64,000 bases of DNA, from the NCBI GenBank assembly GCA_914767715.1, contig OU612075.1, positions 17,546,001 to 17,610,000 of the forward strand, read 5' to 3'. Origin of the DNA: Membranipora membranacea. Lineage: Eukaryota; Bryozoa; Gymnolaemata; Cheilostomatida; Membraniporidae. The position numbers were made by a program, and so were the translations under genes. The notes beneath the pieces were generated by a model that did no database searches, was not told the origin of the DNA, and saw only the letters and a list, made by a program, of their open reading frames with translations. The number at the start of each line of letters is the position of its first letter. Position 1 is the first letter of the stretch. Below are positions 1 through 12,900 of the stretch, in pieces.

Positions 1-160
1 GGAGCATGTCCAGTAATGTCCTAGTAATAACTTAACAACCTATCCCCCCCTTCCCGCATGTTGGATTGTTCATGTTTGCCATCTACTGTAAAACCTCACC
101 TATAAGTCACCGGACTTATAAGTGAATCACCCCCCTCAGAAAAAATAAAAATGTTCCAGT

Positions 161-278
161 TATAAGACACCCCACAGCTATAAGACACCCCACAGCTATA
201 AGACACCCCACAGCTATAAGACACCCCACAGCTATAAGACACCCCACAGCTATAAGACACCCCACAGCTATAAGACAC
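161..278. repeat. 18-bp tandem repeat, about 6.5 copies
   Basis: The unit tataagacaccccacagc recurs exactly every 18 bp from 161 (starts at 161, 179, 197, 215, 233, 251, 269). The array ends in a small palindrome, TATAAGACAC-CG-TGTCTTATA (269-289). The motif cttataagtgaatca flanks the array on both sides (about 114-129 and 284-298). The identical units suggest recent expansion. Open frames through it are a by-product of the repeat. Confidence 0.9.
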
Positions 279-544
279 CGTGTCTTATAAGTGAATCATA
301 TCAGTAGTTGATGTTTGGAAGCTCTCCATCTTTGAATCAAGCGTCTATTAATGTTCAATTCCCTTGCAGTCTTGTCAAGGTTGTTATTCTTTTCAACTGT
401 TCTCAATACTTCCAGTTTCTGCTGAATGGTGTATGAGGTTCTTGGCATGTTTTATTTATTTTGAAAGACTGTGAGAGAGATATGATATGCTGATTGTTGA
501 AAAATTTGAATTTTGTGGCACAAATGAGTAGATTTGGGGAAAAA

Positions 545-668
545 CCTGCCATCATTGGGTTTTGAACTCACAACTTCATGATTACAAGGCACCATAGACC
601 TACTAATAATATTATTAGTAGGTCTATGCAAGGCGCACACTTTACCACTGAGCTATTCAGCTTCGGTG
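545..668 (-). repeat. tRNA-derived SINE-like unit interrupted by a palindrome
   Basis: Read on the minus strand it starts like a tRNA: the A-box-like TAGCTCAGTGG followed by TAAAGTGTGCGCCTTG, and later a degenerate B-box, GAGTTCAAAACCC. Between them, where the anticodon arm should be, sits a perfect 36-bp palindrome (593-628). The bases GCCTTG occur on both sides of it, as expected for a short target duplication. It could be a tRNA pseudogene or the head of a SINE. The split makes a functional tRNA unlikely. Confidence 0.6.
593..628. repeat. Perfect 36-bp palindrome
   Basis: CATAGACCTACTAATAAT is followed directly by its exact reverse complement. It interrupts the tRNA-like unit and is flanked by GCCTTG on each side. 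A related hairpin with arms CCATAGACTTA/TAAGTCTATGG occurs at 24111-24147, so it may be a tiny palindromic mobile element. Confidence 0.75.
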
Positions 669-976
669 ATTGTAATTGGTTTTAGTCCAAGCTAAATATA
701 AAAATGCTTCAAATGATAGCCGCGATCTATAGGTGAGGGATTACGGTATATGACACATGGGCAATTAAGCTTGGATATTAGCTGTGGCCATCAGCACCGT
801 TGGCAGTACTGAACTACTGAAATTTCCCCTCACTGAAATTTGTGAACCAGACTTATATATCCAGATTATCGGCCAAAAGATTTATTTGAACTTATTTTAA
901 TCTGAAAAAGTGTTTGTAGTTTATTTCTGAAAAGGAATCAGTTTGAAATGGCCTGATCTATTTCCGCCTTACTTAC

Positions 977-3900
977 CTGTGTTAACTGGTTCAGTAGCTG
1001 AACTAACAGAATTGTTTATGAGTGCAGCCCAGGTGTTTAGCATATTATCGTCAAGCTGTGAATAGTTGCGCACATCAAATTCAGTTCCAGGGTACACCTC
1101 CAGCTCCTCAACTCTCAGAGATTTACGTACAGAACCAGCAAACTGTATCACAACTCGATTCCGTATTCCAATCCTGTAAAATATGTAGCCAGGTTGTTCA
1201 AATCAGCATAATGTTGCCTTCCCTCCTGGGGGGGGGGGGGACATGTGGTACCAAAGGCTAAAGATTCTGTTATCAATCCTGAGTCACCAATTTCACTCAA
1301 AGAATCGATAGTCATCAAACACATTTCCTATCAACAAGCTTAATCTTGACAAATTGTTTTCAGGGGGTGTTTAACGGTTGGAAAACAGGATGACGGTATG
1401 TCAAAACTGAAGTTTTGGTATGTCCGTGCATGTTACCAAAAATCTGATTTTTTTGCTGACAGTGAGTTGTTGGGTATATAAAGGTTGGATCAGCAATCTT
1501 ATCTTCACAAACACAAGCCCTTGTAAGATACTCACACCAGCAAACACTACAATGTCTCTTACAATCCCATTACTTGTTTTAACACTATGTCTACTGTAAC
1601 CTGAATCAACAATACGTCATAATAACAATTTCTTCAACCCTGAAGAAGATTTTAACCATGATCCAATAATACACAGTACAACACAGACTCCAAGTCTTGA
1701 CAGAATCAGAGGTACCGGAAGGAGCCACATCGAAGAACTAACTACCACAGGCAACCCACTATTTGATGGTATCAGAGGTACCGGAAGGAGCCACATCGGA
1801 GAACTAACTACCACAGGCAACCCATTATTTGATGGTATCATAGGTACGAGAAGGAGCCACATCGGAGAACCAACTACCACAGGCAACCCACTATTTGATG
1901 GTATCAGAGGTACCGGAAGGAGCCACATCGGAGAACCAACTACCACAGGCAACCCACTATTTGATGGTATCAGAGGTACCGGAAGGAGCCACATCGGAGA
2001 ACCAACTACCACAGGCAACCCACTATTTGATGGTATCAGAGGTACAGGAAGGAGCCACATCAGAGATCCAACACCAGATCCAATGAAATAAGCTGCTGAT
2101 TTTCAATAGCCTAGATAGAACGTTAAGCTTTGATGTGACCCTGTCCTTTCTACTTTCTGCTACACTAAGTTTTTTATACACTGCTATGTGGACTTTCTAT
2201 TGGCTGAAGGCATATATATCCCAGTATCACTGACTGACAGTGTGGTATTGTTTTTATGACACAGCCTGATGTATAGTGAAACATACTTGTGTGATCATAC
2301 AAGTTTGAAACTGCTCTTGCTGCTTTTAGGAGGTTGTCCTCTCATCTACTTTTTATGACGCATGTTAATTTTTTTGACAATATATTTATGAAGCACCTCT
2401 AAATGAACAATACTTGGTATAATTACCCTTGGTGTGAGTGTCTATCTGTCAACACTGACTTATGAAATGAAACAAGCACACTATGGTGTTATCTTATCAT
2501 GGAATTAACATATTGAGGAGTATACCTTCCTTGAACGATTAAGTCGTAATATAGAAAATATGATTAGAAATGTATCAACAATTTCTTTTACTTTAACAAT
2601 TCAATTAGGCAAACTGTGTGGTCAAAGTAAACGTGCTGCAATACACTAGACTAATTCCAAAGTGAGGTTCAAAATCTCATAACGAATAAGAAATAATCAA
2701 TCAAATCACAAAAGCTGTTTTAAATTATTCGGATGATATTGCAGGCCATCTCAATTCATACCACATATAATACCATCCTTTCTCATCTGATCATCAAATC
2801 TATACACCAATCCATATTTGTCCTCTGAACAGCGGGTCACAGTGCCATGGAAGGTGTTTGACAGACTTTTGTTGCAACTTTGATAAAACAAAATTTGTTT
2901 GGTTTCTGCAATTTCAATTGATAAATTGATATCTGTCCAAAATCCAGTTTTCGTAAACGTTGCACATTGGCTACAGTTGTTGCTGACATGGGACCCGGCA
3001 GCGCCTGTAAATCTGAACCAAGTTCTAGCAGCATCAAGAACACCGAGATCACCAGCAGTATTAGAAGTGTTCACTCTGTAAAACTCTGTAAGGTTCAGTG
3101 TCCACAGAGAGGTACATTCAGTAGGGAGATCCTCATTAGATGTGATGGCTGATTTTTGTCTGTTGGAAAAGTAAGCTGGTAAAATTCTAGCTCTGTTGAT
3201 TCCATTCAATGTCTTTGTAGAGCCTTCAATGTCACACTTCTGAAGCAAATCAAGCAGATGTTGATAGATTTTATGCCCATTTTTATCAAGTTGCTCACCA
3301 AAAGGCTGCGCTTGCTTGAGTGCAAGGCTAAGTGAAGCTCTTCCTTGACAATTCAGTTGCAGGTGGTTGGTCAGAACTTTTATGTGCTTATACCAAAGGT
3401 ATTGCCTGGTGTTCATAGTCCGCATTGTTGATGCTGCGTGCCCGCCTTCATTGTTCCCAAGCTGAATGGTAGCACACAAAAGAGCTTGAAGGAGAAGACT
3501 GGTAACCATTGCGGAGCTCTGATGTAATACACAAGTGATCTTATTGACAGACAGCTGATTTCTGGTTTTATGAAAAATGGGAACATAATCTGTTAACTCA
3601 CAGGTGCCAAGCATATAAAAGAGACAATGGCTAGACCAGAGATAATCTGCACCGCCCACATGCATGATAAGTGTTGAACAATGTTGTTGAGTAGATAATG
3701 AAATCTGTCCACCCTGCTCACTCTGATAATATTTGGGGTTCCATTGTTTATGTGAAGGCACAACCAGAGTTATAAACCAAACAGTCAGTCATAGCACTCA
3801 AACTTCAGAGGTGCATTTTGATCTCACACTATTTTGGCACAGGTGAGAGAAAGAAGAAATTATGGAGGCTGCCAGAGTGATTAAACAAGCATCATTTTTG

Positions 3901-6900
3901 ACATTCATGCTATGTTGCAATGGAGCAATACAGACCAGCTCCCCAGTCAGCAACTCCGGAGTTGGGCGAGACACTCTAAACATTAACAGCAAGGGTTTGG
4001 TAGACAAGCTGAACAAAAGGTGCCCAGCATGGCCGTCAATGGATCAAGCCTTCAGCAATCAAGAAAAGCTGTCTTCTGCTGGTGTTGATGCATATATGTA
4101 CATGCATCTGGCTGTCCTCCTTCGTAAAAGCGATCGCAGCAGGCTGTTATCACCCGGCCACCAGAAGATAGGCAACAGAAACAACAACTCCAAAGAGACT
4201 TCCTCTCCTGTGCTGAAGCTCCCCATTCAATGTACTTCTTTTTGGACCCTCAACCTAACAGAGAGTTACAGAGTCAATTCATCCATCTCATCAAAACAGC
4301 AAGGGGATTTAAATCTACTGGATGGCGCTAAGACCTGGTTTAGATTCAGTGGATCTGCGGGATCTCATCTGAGCAGTAACTGTAGTGAATGTGCAGCCTT
4401 TGGCAACAATGGATACTGGAGCAATTCATCTATGCCTATTGAAGTGGGTGAAACAGCACGGATTCTTTTCTACCAAGGATGTGTAATGGCCTTGTCCAAT
4501 ATCTATCATGGAACAGCCACTCGGTGCCAAGAAGGAGATGCAGGGCTGGTATATCTACTGGAAGATCAAATGAGAATTGATGGCATCATATGTGGCATGA
4601 AAACAGGCTGAAATAATTAGTTTTCGCAACTCTTACAAACAATTTACTTTTTTACCTAACCATGGTCAGAATAAAAGACTGTTTCGTGTGGAGTGTTTTT
4701 CGGAGAGATTTAGTCATCCATTTGCGTTCATGATAAAAGTGACCTTAATTTATATGTATTGGTAATGGGAAACCATTTACTGGTAACAATGTTCTGTTGA
4801 AGGTCTATTTGCTTTTTGTCCTTACTGATGTACCATATCCTGCTGAAATAAAACCTATATAATGAGCTATCAACTTTGGAGAAATAACTGAATTTCACAT
4901 CACAAAGCCAGAAGCTTATGTTATGTAGTGTATGTATATACAGATTGTTAGTAATTATTCGGGTTGCCAGCATATTTTTATAGTTGTGGTGGTGGTGGTG
5001 GTGGTGGTGGTGGTGGTGGTGGTGGTGGTGGTGGTGGTAGTAGTACAGAGTTCCCAAACTGAGTAGATGAAACGGTACAAGTCAAAATACATGTGCTAGA
5101 ACTTTGGTTATCGAGAGATCCAATCTCAAAGTCATGATGTCTGCTGCAATGTGAAAACACCTTTTTATTTCGATTGTCAAGCTTTAGGAATAGTCTAATT
5201 GGTACAAATGGTACAGACATCACTATTCCCTGCTGTGGGGCTACAAAGACAATCTCCTTGAAACCTTCACATTATAATATAATATGTTGGTGAGACCGAT
5301 TACCTGTTCAAAAAATGTTTAGTCATTATCCAATGTATAACTGCTCATTTGTAACCATTGATATGAATATATATCAGTGTTTGTAACCCTTGTCTGTGGA
5401 TCATGGAAGTAAGCATATGTATTTTGAGTAAAGGGAGTTTTGAGAACTGAGACAAACAAGCAATGCTTTATCGCCTTTAGCAACCTTTTGAAGCAATCAC
5501 GCGTCCAACAACCTGCTGTATGACGAAAACACAACTTTGTCACCTAGATCATGTTATCTCACCATAATGAAGAAGATAGGTTATCATTGTATATGTTGCA
5601 ATACTAATATGGACAGCTAGAAAGGAGGAGCTCATTCCTAAGAGTCGAGCAATTGAGGCATGATGAAGGTTGATGTGGTCGCATCCATTTGTGCATTTAT
5701 TGTATTCTCCAGTGCATACTCTGAAGTGCCAGCCAACAATTTCAGCAATGGTGTTCAATTATACTTACTGCGCGTGCGTATCCAGCTACTAACAGACCAG
5801 CTTCAGGAAAAATGTCCAGGTTGGTTGACATCAAATCATGTTTTGAGGAGACGAGATACAGAACAAGACAGCAAAAATCAGATTACTTTTTCAATCGAGG
5901 AGGGAGTGTACAGTCACTTGCTTGATTTACTAACAAGCTGTGACAAGTCAGTACAGTCTAACAAGGAAATGTACAGTACAACCTCAACTACACGTAATCG
6001 AGACAGAACAACACCAACTACAAGAACTACATGGTACAGAACAACACCAACCACAAGAACTACTCACAGAACAACACCAACCACAAGAACTACTCGCAAA
6101 ACAACACCAACCACAAAAACTACTCGCAAAACAACACCAACCACAAGAACTACTCACAAAACAACACCAACCACAAGAACCACTCACGTAACAACACCAA
6201 CCACAAGAACTACTCGCAAAACAACACCAACCACAAGAACTACACACAAAACAACACCAACCACAAGAACTACTCACAGAACAACACCAACCACAAGAAC
6301 TACTCGCAAAACAACACCAACCACAAGAACTACTCGCAAAACAACACCAACCACAAGAACTACTTACAAAACAACACCAACCACAAGAACTACTCGCAAA
6401 ACAACACCAACCACAAGAACTACACACAAAACAACACCAACCACAAGAACTACTCACAGAACAACACCAACCACAAGAACTACTCGCAAAACAACACCAA
6501 CCACAAGAACTACTCGCAAAACAACACCAACCACAAGAACTACACACAAAACAACACCAACCACAAGAACTACTCACAGAACAACACCAACCACAAGAAC
6601 TACTCGCAAAACAACACCAACCACAAGAACTACTCACAAAACAACACCAACAACAAGAACCACTCACGTAACAACACCAACCACAAGAACTACTCACAGA
6701 ACAACACCTACAAAAACTACTTACAAAACAACACCAACCACAAGAACTACTCACAAAACAACACCAACCACAAGAACTACTCACAGAACAACACCTACTA
6801 CAAGAACTACGCGTTACGAAACAACACCTACTACAAGTATTCCCCAAACACTTCCATCACAGTGTGACTCTCCATGGACATTGAATTTGACAGATTCCCG

Positions 6901-9900
6901 TAGGATTGCTTATCAGTACAAGTCAGGCGTGCAGAAGGACCAGCACTACCTAGGCAGGGGAAGATTCTGGTTCAGATTTGTGGGAGCAGCTGGGACAAAG
7001 CTTGCTGATACTTGTCCTAAGCGATATATAGATTATTACCCACCAAGTTATGGATGTGGATGGGATGAAGATGATAACTATGCTTATTGGAGTGACAGTG
7101 TCATGCCAGAAAAGGTTGGTGAAACTCTTCAGATAGTACTCTACCGCGGCTGTAACCCCGAGTCAGGCAATGTTTATCGAGCTTATGCTACAAGATGTTC
7201 ACTGGAAGAGCAAGGACTAGTTTACAATATTGTGGATGAACTGTTAATGGGAACTGTCTGTGGGATGCAGTAAGAAAAGCAACCGACTACTTGATTCGCA
7301 ATTTTTTCATGTTTCTTTCATTTCTATAATCACCATCGATTGAATTTTTATACCAGTCATGATTTTTCTCGTACTGAAATGTGGTGTTCACAAAAAACAA
7401 AGGCTAAAAGCCTTGTATCATTATGTTAATAAATTCAAATAATTCACTAATAGTCAACTTGGAGCCTTTTTGGATTAACATTCTGTGGTTTGAAACTGAA
7501 AGCATCGTCAGTGTATTATTTTCCACAAAAATACACTGGGCCGACATATGCTTTGCAACATGTTAACACACAGGTAACATATTTACACATATCAAAATTA
7601 GTGAATGAAAGAGCTTAGTATGATAGCATGAAGAGCCACCCGAGTTGGGAAGAAGAGCCACCTGAAAAGCCTGGCTAACCAAGAACATACCGATAATTTC
7701 ATGATTTAAAAGTCTACCTCAAGCACACCTCAATATAAAATATGTCAAACTCTGTGCCACATGGTGATAACTAAGCCAATAAAACCAATAGATAAGAGGG
7801 GAAAGTAACAGTTCCCCTTGTTTACAACGCTTGCAAGAAGATAACAGAAGGGGGATTCCCTTTAGCGCTTGTACAGCTCGTGTGAAATGAAGCACATGAC
7901 TTGCTGTGATTGTTGTTTCCAGCAAATATTAAACGGCTGTGTTAATGTCGTTAGTTTACAATTGATATTGAAGCGGCTCTCTGCCTTTTGATTGAGATAC
8001 CTTGACAGACTACATTTTGTATTAACAGTTCCAAAACTCGATTTCCAACGTGGCATACTTGTCAGAAACTGATGATTGTGGTGCTCGACTTTTTATCAAA
8101 ATGCAATAAATCAATTCTCAACCCAGGGAGTTACAGACTCAAACTCAAACTCCTTGCTCAACCATCAGCATCTCAAGACAGTTCGAAGAGATCATCATCA
8201 TGCACCTATTCACCTCCAAACAACCACAACGGTGCCAGTAAAAAACAGACCAACAATGCCCCAGACATAGTAAAATAACAAACTGTGATTGACTCTCAAT
8301 CTAAAGTAAGTGAGACAAACCATTACGAACGACAGTAACAGATTGTTTAGTTGGTGAGATGAGATCAAATGATGATAATGGATGAGATATGGTATCAAGT
8401 TATGATGGCTGATACCCTTTGTAACCAGCCTGGTTGTATGTTGGTCCATGAAAGAGTAGAGCTACTACAGTGATACACAGAATCATTGTTATTCGTAGGA
8501 ATGATGATTTAATTGTACACAGTGGATTACTGCAGGGAGGGCGGGACATATGGAGATTGCACTCAACATTTTTTGTTAACAATTATAGGTACTGTTGAAA
8601 AGTTGTCCTCTCATATGTACACAACGGCTTACACAATGGCTTACACAAGGGAGCTAACTCTATATGAAGAATCCATTGAGAAAAGTAAAAAGTTTACATC
8701 AGATTTACAGAAGAGAGAGATATATCTTCATCAAATATACATTTCTGACTTTTCTTAACATGTTCAAAAATGTATTAATAATATTTAAATGCCTTAAGTC
8801 ATAAGTAAAGCTATATACCTCATAGCAAGGTGGCTATTTCGCCGTATTTTGCCATAAAATCTTTGATTACTGTCACAATTCATGTTTCAGCACATTTTTA
8901 ACGATGTCAATATCAATTATTCTAATGCCAGAAGATATATAGTTCTGTGAGCGTAACAATTAGTTGAGCGCATTTCTTCACTTGTGAAAAGTTTGTGTAA
9001 CAAGAAATAGACTTGCTCTTGCTCTTTCAAGGCAAAGGAAACTTTTTAGACAATATTCAATGAATTTGAAAGGTTCTGATTGTAAAGATCATTCATGAAT
9101 CGTTCTGTTCCTCAACAGCAAAGATCAAAATGTAAATTGTGAGGTTGAATAACACAGGTGCTGTCCATGTTATCATTCGTTATTTTCTGGTTTAGCTTGT
9201 AAATGAGTAAGCTAAGGGCAACTCCGAACGAAGGCTCAAATTTGAGCTGAGAAAACTGTCTATAGAAATCTAACAATCTTATGGTTATTTATACATAGCC
9301 ACTAACCTGCACACAGTTCCCATTCCATCTTCTCCATGTTTAACTAGACCTCCTATCCTGATCTTCTTGAGTGCTGAACTCATGACTATAAGAGTGGAGG
9401 CCGCAGAGCCGTACCAGTCAGCGGGAATCTCCTCTCTTCTAACACCATTGGGCTGGTCTATAGTCTGAGAAAGTTGGTCATCTGTCAGAGTTCGGTCCTG
9501 TACAGTCTGTAAGTATCAAAACCTGCGTGTCACTGGGACACATAAACCTCAGCAGAAACAGCTTTTTAAAGTGGATCATCTGTACCGGACTGTACCATAA
9601 ATCCCCTAATATTTTTACCTTAAATCATATTTTATAAGTGGTATCCTTTAATCACACTATAAGTTTTCTTCCTTGTATCGCACTTTAAGTAGCAAGCCAT
9701 GAGGTCAAAAATATATCAGTTGGGGTCTAAAAAATAAGTTGCAATCTAATCACTCACTCACAAATCGCTCACTCAATGATGGAACTATATACATTCTGAG
9801 CAAGTGATTTGGAAGCAAATTAGTCTAATTCAAAAACCAAATGAGCCGATAAATTTGGGTGTAATGATATTTGCTTTAAAAAGCATCACTCATTCTAATT

Positions 9901-12900
9901 GAAATACCCCTGACTAAGTATTGGTTCTACATTTACCTGATCTAAGTCTACAGATGGATTGAGTTTCTGATTGACCAAAGTCAGCTGACGGCTTATGTGG
10001 TTGTTGAGGTGCTGATTCCACACAGGCAGCTTGTGTAGAGTACATATCAACTCTCTCATCTGCTCTAACAGTGTGCTGAAAAAAGAGAGATTCAACCCTA
10101 TCAGATATGATACTGCGATTTTACGCACATCATAATGTCTGCAGGTAGGGTGGGAGGCCCCCCTGGATGAAGCTCCTTTTAAGTGTATACATACCTAAAA
10201 TAAATTAGAAGTTATTCACCCTCTGAACTAAGATGTCAAGGAGGAAACAACTACAATTTTAAAGTCATCCATAACAGTTGAGAAAAGGTATAAACACCTA
10301 CTTTGTATAGGAGGCTGTCAGTGGAACAGCTGACACCTTCTTCGAATAAAGTCCTTCTGAGGCAAGAATAGTTGGGTCTGTGTCACATGATGTCGCATAC
10401 TGTGACATCAGGGCAAACAATTTTTCAACCACTTGCTCTGCAGTGTCATGCAGAGCACTGACAGGTGCCCCCACTGATGAAGATGGTGTCATTGTTGGAG
10501 GTGTCAGAGGGCTGACAGATGGTGACATAGGAGTTGTGACTGATGTTGTTTTATTGCCTGTGATTTTCACTGGCTGCCAATGTACAAGTATGAGCTGCAG
10601 AAGCCTCAACTTGAGAACCTGAAATCAGATAAATATATGACAAACAGGGCCGTCATATTGCATGCATGGAGAGTCAGAGTAGGATCACGATAGTATGGGC
10701 CAACAGTGGGAACTACTGATGAGAATATGACAGATATTGACCCTTTAGTTTGCATTCAATACGACACAGAATCTTGGGTTTTCAATAGGAGATTTTCCAA
10801 TTGTATCAAGAAACGTTTGTCAGAGCCCGTGTTATTTGTTGAGTATTGAAATGTTGAATTAAAGTATTTAGATTTATACATAATATGTATTAGACCAATA
10901 GGTGTTAGTGAGTTACTCACATGCATTACTGGATCTATATGAGTGAGTTTATCAGTTTGGAGCTGAGTGAGGAGTACGTTTACCCACCCCGTCTCAGCGA
11001 GCGCTCGACTAAAGGCAGGCTGTGAGGCTAAACTCTGCATAAACCTCAGCCACATCTCAATCTACAAAAAATGAGTCATTAATATATATATACTTTTTAT
11101 TGGCATCAAAAGTCATCTCATTCGAAATGTTTTGCACTCAGTGCCAGAAAACAATTTTTTTTATAACAAAAAAAGAGAAACAGAAGGGAAATAATATCAT
11201 CAATGATGTTGGTCAAGTCGATAATATATGGTTGAAAAGTAAAGTTTTGAATGAACTGAACTTCTCTTTAGATCTCAAATGTAACGGTAAAGAATTGTAT
11301 GTAGCAGAAACTTTGTATCTTAGATTGTCTGTATGATATAAAAGTAAATGTTTATCACGAAAATTGAACTTGGTAGTGTTTTTAAATCCTCTATATATAA
11401 ATGGTGGTGTTAAAAAATTGTTTATCTTATGCGCAAAAAGGGAAGTGAAATAACAAACAAGCTTAGGAAGAGGTAGGAGTTGTAATGATTGTGTAATGGA
11501 TTCGGTTGAAATGAGATAATACGGGATGTAATGCACATTGGCGATAATGCGTAAAGCCCGTTTTTGCAACAAAAATAATCTATTGAGGGCATTATTGCAG
11601 GACAAGTTGCCAATGATATGGATACCATATATAAGGTGACAATAGATAAACTGGAAGTAAAATGTGCGGGCACTTGCTATATCCAAGAAGTATCTCAAAT
11701 TTTGAAGTAGGTAAACATTCCGTTGTACCTTTTTATATACATACTCTAGATGATCCTGCCATGAAAGCGAGTCATTCAACACAAAACCCAGAAGCCTTGT
11801 AGTTCTCTGTCTGTTTAGTTTTTCATGCCCTATGTACAGTTCTAGGTCATAAAGCGGATCTGAGATATTAAGTAGCATATAATGAGATTTCTGAACATTT
11901 ATAACCATCCGGTTACGTTTGCACCAATCCAAAATGCCACTTAAATCTTCAGATGCCTTTGCCTTTAGTTGCTGAAGGTTTTTATTAGATGACAGGAACA
12001 CTGTATCATCAGCATATGCATATGATGATGAGTCTGATTTTGATGAAGTTAATAAATCATTTATGAAGATGAGAAACAAAGTTGGTGCTAGGATTGAACC
12101 TTGAGGGACCCCTATTGTGATAGGCAATCTACAAGATTCAATATTATTGAGTTTAACAAACTGCCTTCTGTCTGTCAGAAAGGTGTCAAGAAGTTTTAAC
12201 ATATTTCCTCCGATGCCGCAAGCCTTCAACTTATTGTGTAGTAAAACATGGGATACACAGTCAAATGCCTTTTTAAAATCCAGAAAAAGTAATGTCATAA
12301 CATTTCCATTAATTTTCTCCACCAAAGAGTCTGAAATAATTTTAAATAAACTGTCTGAACAAGAATGGCCTTTTCTAAATCCACATTGAAGCTCATGGAT
12401 GATTTTGTTCTTAGTGAGATATTCTTGCAGATGGTGATTTATGTGTTTCTCAAATATTTTTGAAAGAACAGGCAAGACTGAAATTGGCCTATAATTTGAT
12501 GGGTTATTTATATCCCCAGATTTATGTATTGGTGAAACTCGAGCTAGTTTCCATGTTGAAGGGAACTGTCCTTTGCTTAAAACCCTGTTAAACATATCGG
12601 TGACAATATCCACAATATAAGGCCAAACAAGCTTCAACATCTTCACTGTAATTCTGTCAGGTCCTGTACTTTTACTATCAGGAATGTGGAACAATATTCT
12701 TGTACATGTGAAAGGGGTGAATTGTGGTATGTCTGTCAAATTATGTTTGGATACGGGAAATGTCATCTCATCTGTTACAACAAGGTTTTTTGTGATTGAT
12801 TTTGCAATGGATGTGAAATGGCTGTTAAATTGATCTGCACTCAAATTTGTCGCAGGGAAAGTCTCCTTCTTTTTATTCTTTAATACATCCCAAACAGGTT

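Larger units (their letters stand above)
1..976. other. HERC2 intron 44 (partial); no gene seen
   Basis: This stretch lies downstream of the last HERC2 exon that I can place (low end 977 on the minus strand, donor GTAAGT). I see no further exon resembling HERC2 here. It holds an 18-bp tandem array (161-278) and a tRNA-derived, SINE-like unit carrying a 36-bp palindrome (545-668). The next HERC2 exon should lie beyond base 1. Confidence 0.6.

Noticed and set aside
161-278. CRISPR-like array
   Set aside because: The units are contiguous with no unique spacers, and the genome is eukaryotic. It is a plain tandem repeat.
545-668. Functional tRNA gene
   Set aside because: The A and B boxes are separated by an inserted palindrome and the B box is degenerate, so a folded tRNA is not supported.
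1228-1241. Poly-G run as a regulatory site
   Set aside because: A simple homopolymer just upstream of HERC2 exon 44, prone to sequencing error, with no supporting context.
3510-3761. 84-codon N-terminal extension of D8C gene 1
   Set aside because: The internal Met at 3509 opens a signal peptide as in both paralogues. The upstream part has no similarity to them and overlaps the shared promoter.
4728-5223. Poly-His and poly-Pro frames on the minus strand
   Set aside because: They come from the (GGT)n microsatellite and have no supported coding sequence around it.
5984-6847. Long Cys/Ser/Trp-rich open frame on the minus strand across the 30-bp repeat
   Set aside because: A 30-bp repeat keeps all frames open. 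The frame has no flanking domain or signal peptide, while the plus frame joins a signal peptide to a D8C-like domain.
6031-6867. Asn/His/Tyr-rich plus-strand frame ([10 protein letters not shown] repeats)
   Set aside because: An off-frame shadow of the same repeat array that ends soon after the array.
8072-8278. Possible fourth small secreted protein (TTTTVPV-containing frame)
   Set aside because: No signal peptide, no D8C-like domain, and two equally plausible overlapping frames.
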